Part shown: positions 59,319 to 64,000 of the stretch, one piece after another
Position numbering within the stretch: the first letter of the stretch is position 1
Layout: the number at the start of each line of letters is the position of its first letter
Source: JADZAI01 sp047602465
GTDB taxonomy: Bacteria > Pseudomonadota > Alphaproteobacteria > Micropepsales > Micropepsaceae
Direction of reading: 5' to 3'
Length of the DNA: 64,000 nucleotides
Assembly (NCBI GenBank): GCA_047602465.1
Contig: JASGHF010000001.1
Location: forward strand, 930,001-994,000
Program-made: the position numbers and the translations under genes
The notes under the pieces: generated by a model
The model's database searches: none
The model's input: only the letters and a program-made list of their open reading frames with translations
Told to the model about the DNA's origin: nothing

Positions 59319-60974
59319 TCAGTAGGTCGCGGCCGTCTCCCATACGGCGGCGAGCGCCGGCATCAGCCCGTTCGGCACGGCGTTCGGTGCATGGCTCAGC
59401 GGCGACCCGGCCATGATCGCGTCGAACACCAGGCTCGCGCGCGGCACGACGCCCGTGCGCGCCATGTCGGCGATCGCCTCGCCTGACAGCGGCGCCGACC
59501 ACAGCTGGCAGTCGGCGAAGCGATAGCCGATGGCCGCCGTCGGCGTCGTCGCGTCCGCCCGGCTGCCGAAGCACAATTTGCTCGCGGCCGACGCCCCGCT
59601 CACCACGCCCGAACCCATCAGCACGCCGTCGATATACAGCGACGCGACGCCCGTCGTGTGGCGGAACACCATGACGCAGTCATGCACGTCGGCGCTGGCC
59701 GACGGATTGACGCCCGATGTCGCGACGACGCTCGTGTCCACCGCCAGGTCGTAAGGCCCCGAAGGATTGCGCAGCCGCAGCGGCGCCGCGCTGCCCTTGA
59801 TATAGGCCGACAGGAACGCCCGCCCCGTCATGCCGCCCGACGCCACGCCGCCGATCCGCGCCCGCATGGTGAAGCTCTCCAGCGGCTGGCTCAGCCCCGC
59901 TGCGGCGTCGATCACCATGGCGTTCTCCGCCGTCGCGCCCGGCATCACGCGCCATGCGCCCGCCCGCTTCGCCTCGGGGCGTGCGCGCGCGCCGGTCGCG
60001 AAGATGCGCGTATCGACCGCGCTGAACAGCGCCGCATAGCCCGCATCGTTCGGATGCACGCCGTCGCCGCTGTGATAGGCCGCGCCGCCGGCATAATGGC
60101 CGGTCCCGTCATCCAGCGTCGACAGCGCGTCGATCACCGGCCGGCCCATCTGCTCGATCTGCTGGTTGGCGAAGCGGATCGCGGCATAGTTCGCCGCGTT
60201 CGTCACATTGCTGACCGACGCGTTGCGGATCACCGGGATCGCGCCGATCAGGTCGCACAGGCGGCACAGTTCGGCCATGCCGCGCACGAAGGCGCGCCCG
60301 TCATAGCCTTCATTGTGGATGCCCGTCGCCAGGATCACATGGCTCGGCCTGTGCGGCGCCACATCGGTCCAGAACCGCGCGATGCTCATCGCCGTATTGG
60401 TGCCGGTGATCGAGCGATTGATGATCGTCCAGCCCGGCATCGCCGCGATCAGCCGTCCGATCCACGAGGTCGCGGGCGAGGCCCATCCGCCGCCCGCCGA
60501 CGGGTCGCCCGCATAGGTCGATGCGCCGACCCCCGCCGCGTTCGACGATCCGAAAACCACGATGGTGCGGGGCAGAGGCTGCGCGGCGGCATGCGGCGCG
60601 ATCCCGTCCAGCTTCGCCTCGGCGTCTTCCGACATCAACCCCGCCCCGGCGCTCCAGATCGCGCCGGACCAATAGAGAAATCTCTGTTCCGCGCGGTCGA
60701 ACGCCAGCCAGCCGCTTCCGGGCGTCACGAACGCCCAGCCGCCGCCCCGTCTGATCGCGATGTCGCCGGCGTGTCCTGCCCACAGGCCCGACGGCGCAGC
60801 GCCGACGATATACTTCGCCCCTTCGACCGCGCCAGATGGCGGCGCGCTCAATGACGCGTTTGTAACGCTCAACTGAGTCGCGGCGTCGATCTGCCGCAAC
60901 GCCGCGTTCACGGTCACGTGCTTCTGCGCCTGCCCGCCCTCCAGGAGCGGCAGGTTCAAATTCTCCGTCGTCAT
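59319..60974 (-). CDS. DUF2793 tail protein with SGNH-hydrolase domain
   Basis: This 551-residue protein begins with the DUF2793 phage-fibre segment (TTENLNLPLLEGGQAQKHVTVNAALRQIDAA to GGGWAFVTPGSGWLAFD). An SGNH hydrolase follows (IVVFGSSNAAGVG nucleophile Ser; TGIHNEGYDG; SGDGVHPNDAG with DxxH), then a beta-sandwich-like C-terminus (ASLYIDGVLMGSG). Such enzymes deacetylate or cleave surface polysaccharide. It lies between the large tail gene and the endolysin. Confidence 0.88.
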   Translation of the reverse strand: MTTENLNLPLLEGGQAQKHVTVNAALRQIDAATQLSVTNASLSAPPSGAVEGAKYIVGAAPSGLWAGHAGDIAIRRGGGWAFVTPGSGWLAFDRAEQRFLYWSGAIWSAGAGLMSEDAEAKLDGIAPHAAAQPLPRTIVVFGSSNAAGVGASTYAGDPSAGGGWASPATSWIGRLIAAMPGWTIINRSITGTNTAMSIARFWTDVAPHRPSHVILATGIHNEGYDGRAFVRGMAELCRLCDLIGAIPVIRNASVSNVTNAANYAAIRFANQQIEQMGRPVIDALSTLDDGTGHYAGGAAYHSGDGVHPNDAGYAALFSAVDTRIFATGARARPEAKRAGAWRVMPGATAENAMVIDAAAGLSQPLESFTMRARIGGVASGGMTGRAFLSAYIKGSAAPLRLRNPSGPYDLAVDTSVVATSGVNPSASADVHDCVMVFRHTTGVASLYIDGVLMGSGVVSGASAASKLCFGSRADATTPTAAIGYRFADCQLWSAPLSGEAIADMARTGVVPRASLVFDAIMAGSPLSHAPNAVPNGLMPALAAVWETAATY

Positions 60975-61081
60975 CTTGTCCTTTCAGAAATGCATCTCAC
61001 GCCCCCCTTCACGAGAGAGCGTTCAACTTTCCTCCCCGTCCTTCACGGGCGAGGCGCCCCGAAGGGGCGGCGGGGCATGGC
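60975..61081. other. short spacer with hairpin
   Basis: This 107-bp gap between the tail and fibre genes holds a GCCCCGAAGGGGC inverted repeat (61048-61060 region), a possible terminator or read-through attenuator. Confidence 0.4.
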
Positions 61082-64000
61082 TCACATGCCCAGCATCGCT
61101 TGCCGCCACGGCCTCACGCCGAAGCGCGGGCTGACCTGCGCCACCCGCACGGCCAGCGGCGGCGGCGCGGCCCCGCCCCAATCCGCCGCCTGCATCGCGG
61201 CGTCATAGACGAAGGCAGCCTCATCCACGTCCGCACGCCGCTTCACGACATCGCCGTCCAGAATCTCCAGCACATAACGCTCCGCCTCCTCGCCGAGCGT
61301 CACCTCCAGCTCGCTCCACGCACCCGCATCGTCGCGCGCCCGCCGCACCCAGCTCAGCCTCACATCGCCGCCGTCCCGCACCGCGCTCACATGCGCCGGC
61401 GCGAAGGGCAGACGCCCCGCCGCCGCATACCCGGCCTCAAGTCCCGCAAACGCGACATCGTCCGGAGATGCCCCCGCCGGGCCGACGCGCAGCACCCAAT
61501 GCGCGCCCTGCATCTCCGCCCCGCCCGGCATCCGCGCCACCGCCTCGTCCAGCAGAACGAAGCGCGCCCCGGCCGCCAGCACATCGGCCATCGCGCCCTC
61601 CGTCCCCGCCTGCCCGCGCAACAGCCCGGACAGACGCCAGCGCGACGGCCCCACCAGTTCGGCTTCCGCGAACTGCATCACCTCCCACACGCCGTCGCCG
61701 GTCTCCACCGCCGCCCGGTTCGCCCCGTCCAGCACATCGCGCTCCGACGCCGCCGCCAGCGTCCCGCCATACAGCGTCACCTCGACGCTCCCCGTCCGGT
61801 CCCACTCATGCGGCGCAGCCCGCGGCAGCGCCGTCGCCGTCTCTCCCGTCACCGCCCGCCGCGTCAGCCGCACGACCTCCGTGTACGGACCATCAGCCGT
61901 GGCCGCGCGCAGCACGCTCACCCGCCCCGGCCAGGGTTCGGCGAACGCCGCAACGCACAGCCCTTCTTCCGTCCCGGCTGTCGCCAAAGCAGGCAGATCC
62001 ATCAGCGCCACGACAGGCGGCCCGAACGCCGCCGCCGCCGCGCCCGCGCCGCCCTCCAGAATGGCCGCCCCGCCCGCATACAGCGTCCGGTCCAGACGCC
62101 CGGCCTCCGCCAGCATCCGTCCCGCCTCGGCGATCTGAGTCAGGCGGAAACTGCGCGCCTGCCCGTCAATGGTCAGCGTCACCGCATCGCCCGGCTCCAG
62201 CCGCATCAGGCTCGGCGGCAGGGCGAAGCGCGCCTGCTCCCGCGCGCCCCAGGCCTCGTGCAGCACGCGCTTCGCGACGGCCTCCGCCTCGCCGCGCGTC
62301 AGCGACAGCGGCAGCGCCACCATGGCGATGCCCGCCGGCGCGCCGCCATTCAGCCGCGCCTCCACCGCCGCCTGCCTGTAATCCGCCACGGCATCGACAT
62401 AGACAGCCTTCGCCGCCCCCGGCAGGCCCGTCGCCTCGCGCCGGGTCAGCCGCACCTCCGCGCTCGCCCCGTCCTCCGGCTCGGCCAGATCCTCTGCGTC
62501 CAGCGCCGTTTCCCCGCCGCTCCCCGAATGGAAAAACCGCACGCGCCCGCCGCTCTCCGCCGCCTCGAACGCGAACGCCGTCATCAGCGGCGACAGCGCC
62601 TCGCGCGCGCTCATCACCCGGTCCAGCGCATAGCCCGCGCACGCCCCGCGCAACCCCGTCACGTCGATGTCGCCGACGCCCGCCCGCGCGCAGATCTCCC
62701 GCACCATCTCACCCAGCGGCGCCGCGCCCGCGCGCCCGTTCAGCCAATGCCCCGTCCGCCACAGCGGCCCGTCCGACCACACCTCCTCACGCAGCGGCCA
62801 ATCGGGAAACGGCCGCGCGTCCCAGGCCCATACATGCGCCCGGCCCATATCGATCATCGGCCCGCCATAAACGCCCGACACCGGATTGCGCCCCGCCTCG
62901 CGCCAATAGCTGTGAAACGCCTCCAGCATCCGCCGCTGGATCTGATCGTCCCGCACCCCGCTGGAAAAGCGCGGCAGCGCACTCTCGCTCGACCGCGGAT
63001 CGTAAAAGACGTTCGGCTGGTTCGACCCCTTGTCCACCGCCGGACACCCGATTTCCGTGAACCGCACCGGCTTCATCCCCGGCGCCCATGCCGTCGGCGT
63101 CGTCTCCACGCCGCCCGCCCGGTTCACATGCGCGTGGCTCCACCATCCACGCACATCCTTCGCCCGCCAGGTCCACGGTTTGCCGTAAGCCCCATCGGAA
63201 ATCGCCGAGCGCACCTGCGCCGCGCGATCCTCCTCGCTCGCATAGTACCAGTCGTAATCCTCGCCGCCCTCGATCCCCGCCTGCAGCACCGCCGCGTCGG
63301 TGATCGCATCGCCCAGCGCCGCATCCGCATGCAGCGCCCCGTCGCGCCAGTCGGTCAGCGGCGCGTACCAGTCGATCCCGATAAAATCGACATTTTCATC
63401 CGTCCACAGAGGATCGAGATGGAAGTGGAAATCCCCGCTCCCGTCCGCCGCGTCATGGCCGCGCCACTCCGTCCAGTCGGCGGCATAGGAGATCGCCGTC
63501 CCCGGCCCCAAAATCGCCCGCACCTCGCCGGCAAGCGCCTTCAGCTTCGCCACCGCCGGATAGGAACCCGCCCCGTCCCGCACCGTCGTCACCCCGCGCA
63601 GCTCGCTCCCGATGAGGAACGCATCCACCCCGCCCGCCTCTGCCGCCAGCGCCGCGTAATGCGTCACCATCCGCCGCAGCCCCCACGCGCCATCGAAGAA
63701 CGCGGCGACATCGCTCGCCGCCGCCGCCGATTTATCGGGCGAGCCAAGGCGGCCCGGCGCCGGGGCGACACTGATCCGCCCGCGCCAGGGAAACGCGCCC
63801 TGCTCGCCCGCGCCATACGGGTCGGGCAAACCGTTCCCCGCCGGCAAATCCATCATGATGAAGGGATAGAGCGTCACCTCCATGCCCCGGCTCTTCAGCG
63901 CCGCAATCGCCTGCCGAACGCTGGCATCGCTCGGCGTCCCCCCGAAATTCGGCCGCCCCTCATCGTCGCTCACGACATAGGCGTCCTCGCGCGCGATCCC
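61082..64000 (-). CDS. gene-transfer-agent/phage tail protein with TIM-barrel domain (5' end outside window)
   Basis: The frame runs without a stop to the window edge, giving at least 972 residues; the true start is beyond 64000. The N-terminal visible part is a GTA TIM-barrel (NVDFIGIDWYAPLTDWRDG, RFTEIGCPAVDKGSNQPNVFYDP, WAWDARPFPDWP). The rest resembles the phage-tail baseplate/host-specificity protein of alphaproteobacterial gene transfer agents (about 1,300 residues in full). The matching upstream tail genes lie outside the window, so a true gene transfer agent and a prophage cannot be told apart here. Confidence 0.9.
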   Translation of the reverse strand, partial: GIAREDAYVVSDDEGRPNFGGTPSDASVRQAIAALKSRGMEVTLYPFIMMDLPAGNGLPDPYGAGEQGAFPWRGRISVAPAPGRLGSPDKSAAAASDVAAFFDGAWGLRRMVTHYAALAAEAGGVDAFLIGSELRGVTTVRDGAGSYPAVAKLKALAGEVRAILGPGTAISYAADWTEWRGHDAADGSGDFHFHLDPLWTDENVDFIGIDWYAPLTDWRDGALHADAALGDAITDAAVLQAGIEGGEDYDWYYASEEDRAAQVRSAISDGAYGKPWTWRAKDVRGWWSHAHVNRAGGVETTPTAWAPGMKPVRFTEIGCPAVDKGSNQPNVFYDPRSSESALPRFSSGVRDDQIQRRMLEAFHSYWREAGRNPVSGVYGGPMIDMGRAHVWAWDARPFPDWPLREEVWSDGPLWRTGHWLNGRAGAAPLGEMVREICARAGVGDIDVTGLRGACAGYALDRVMSAREALSPLMTAFAFEAAESGGRVRFFHSGSGGETALDAEDLAEPEDGASAEVRLTRREATGLPGAAKAVYVDAVADYRQAAVEARLNGGAPAGIAMVALPLSLTRGEAEAVAKRVLHEAWGAREQARFALPPSLMRLEPGDAVTLTIDGQARSFRLTQIAEAGRMLAEAGRLDRTLYAGGAAILEGGAGAAAAAFGPPVVALMDLPALATAGTEEGLCVAAFAEPWPGRVSVLRAATADGPYTEVVRLTRRAVTGETATALPRAAPHEWDRTGSVEVTLYGGTLAAASERDVLDGANRAAVETGDGVWEVMQFAEAELVGPSRWRLSGLLRGQAGTEGAMADVLAAGARFVLLDEAVARMPGGAEMQGAHWVLRVGPAGASPDDVAFAGLEAGYAAAGRLPFAPAHVSAVRDGGDVRLSWVRRARDDAGAWSELEVTLGEEAERYVLEILDGDVVKRRADVDEAAFVYDAAMQAADWGGAAPPPLAVRVAQVSPRFGVRPWRQAMLGM

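Noticed and set aside
61468..63060. A Pro/Arg-rich 530-codon frame on the + strand inside the tail gene
   Set aside because: Low-complexity shadow of a high-GC gene with no family features.
1..64000. CRISPR arrays, tRNA or rRNA genes and insertion sequences with transposases
   Set aside because: None could be found by reading; no repeat-spacer array or transposase motif was seen.

Overview
The window is 64 kb of dense, high-GC chromosome from an alphaproteobacterium. Synteny (ccmE-ccmF-ccmH, degP, an OmpR-family regulator and kinase, then glnE), PleC-type kinase architecture, GANTC clustering and a gene-transfer-agent-like tail gene all point to this class. No species can be assigned. No rRNA, tRNA or CRISPR was found. 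Coding density is very high, and five convergent gene pairs share their stop codons in a 4-bp overlap.

Layout. 1-4.9 kb: the elongation factor P lysylation pair epmA and epmB, split by a 587-bp AT-richer cassette flanked by a perfect 56-bp direct repeat; then a lipoprotein hydrolase and a TauD-type dioxygenase. 4.9-12.97 kb: an outer-membrane barrel protein, a GNAT acetyltransferase behind a pair of acyl-CoA dehydrogenases, two unknowns, and pepN. 12.97-19.2 kb: a PleC/DivJ-type hybrid-free sensor kinase preceded by six GANTC sites, two unknown exported proteins, and nhaA.

19.2-31.6 kb is a polyamine region. It holds a PuuA-type glutamine-synthetase-like enzyme, a PotD/PotF-type binding protein, divergent speD and speE, and the PotB/PotC/PotA-like transporter core. 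It is interrupted by an ECF sigma/anti-sigma/metal-sensor operon, a VapBC-like toxin-antitoxin pair, a frameshifted small gene, and a divergent ampR/class A beta-lactamase pair.

31.6-48.5 kb: glnE, an HU protein, a UMF1-type transporter, DUF983, a FeuP/FeuQ-like two-component system, a Do-type protease and ccmH, ccmF and ccmE. ccmI is separated from ccmE by three opposite-strand genes (lipoprotein, DUF4139 protein, hydrolase). 48.5-58.5 kb: an exported Cys-rich protein, a class III CoA-transferase, a polytopic membrane protein, an unknown cytoplasmic protein, a PepSY-linked two-component operon with a divergent basic PepSY-like protein, and a second acyl-CoA dehydrogenase pair. 58.6-64 kb: a phage or gene-transfer-agent tail and lysis module (holin-like protein, M15 endolysin, DUF2793/SGNH-hydrolase fibre, TIM-barrel tail protein running off the window).

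The strongest leads are the epmA/epmB cassette, GANTC clustering before the PleC-like kinase, a hairpin over the speE ribosome binding site, 11-bp-period direct repeats in two promoters next to OmpR-family regulators, and the frameshifted gene beside the toxin-antitoxin pair.
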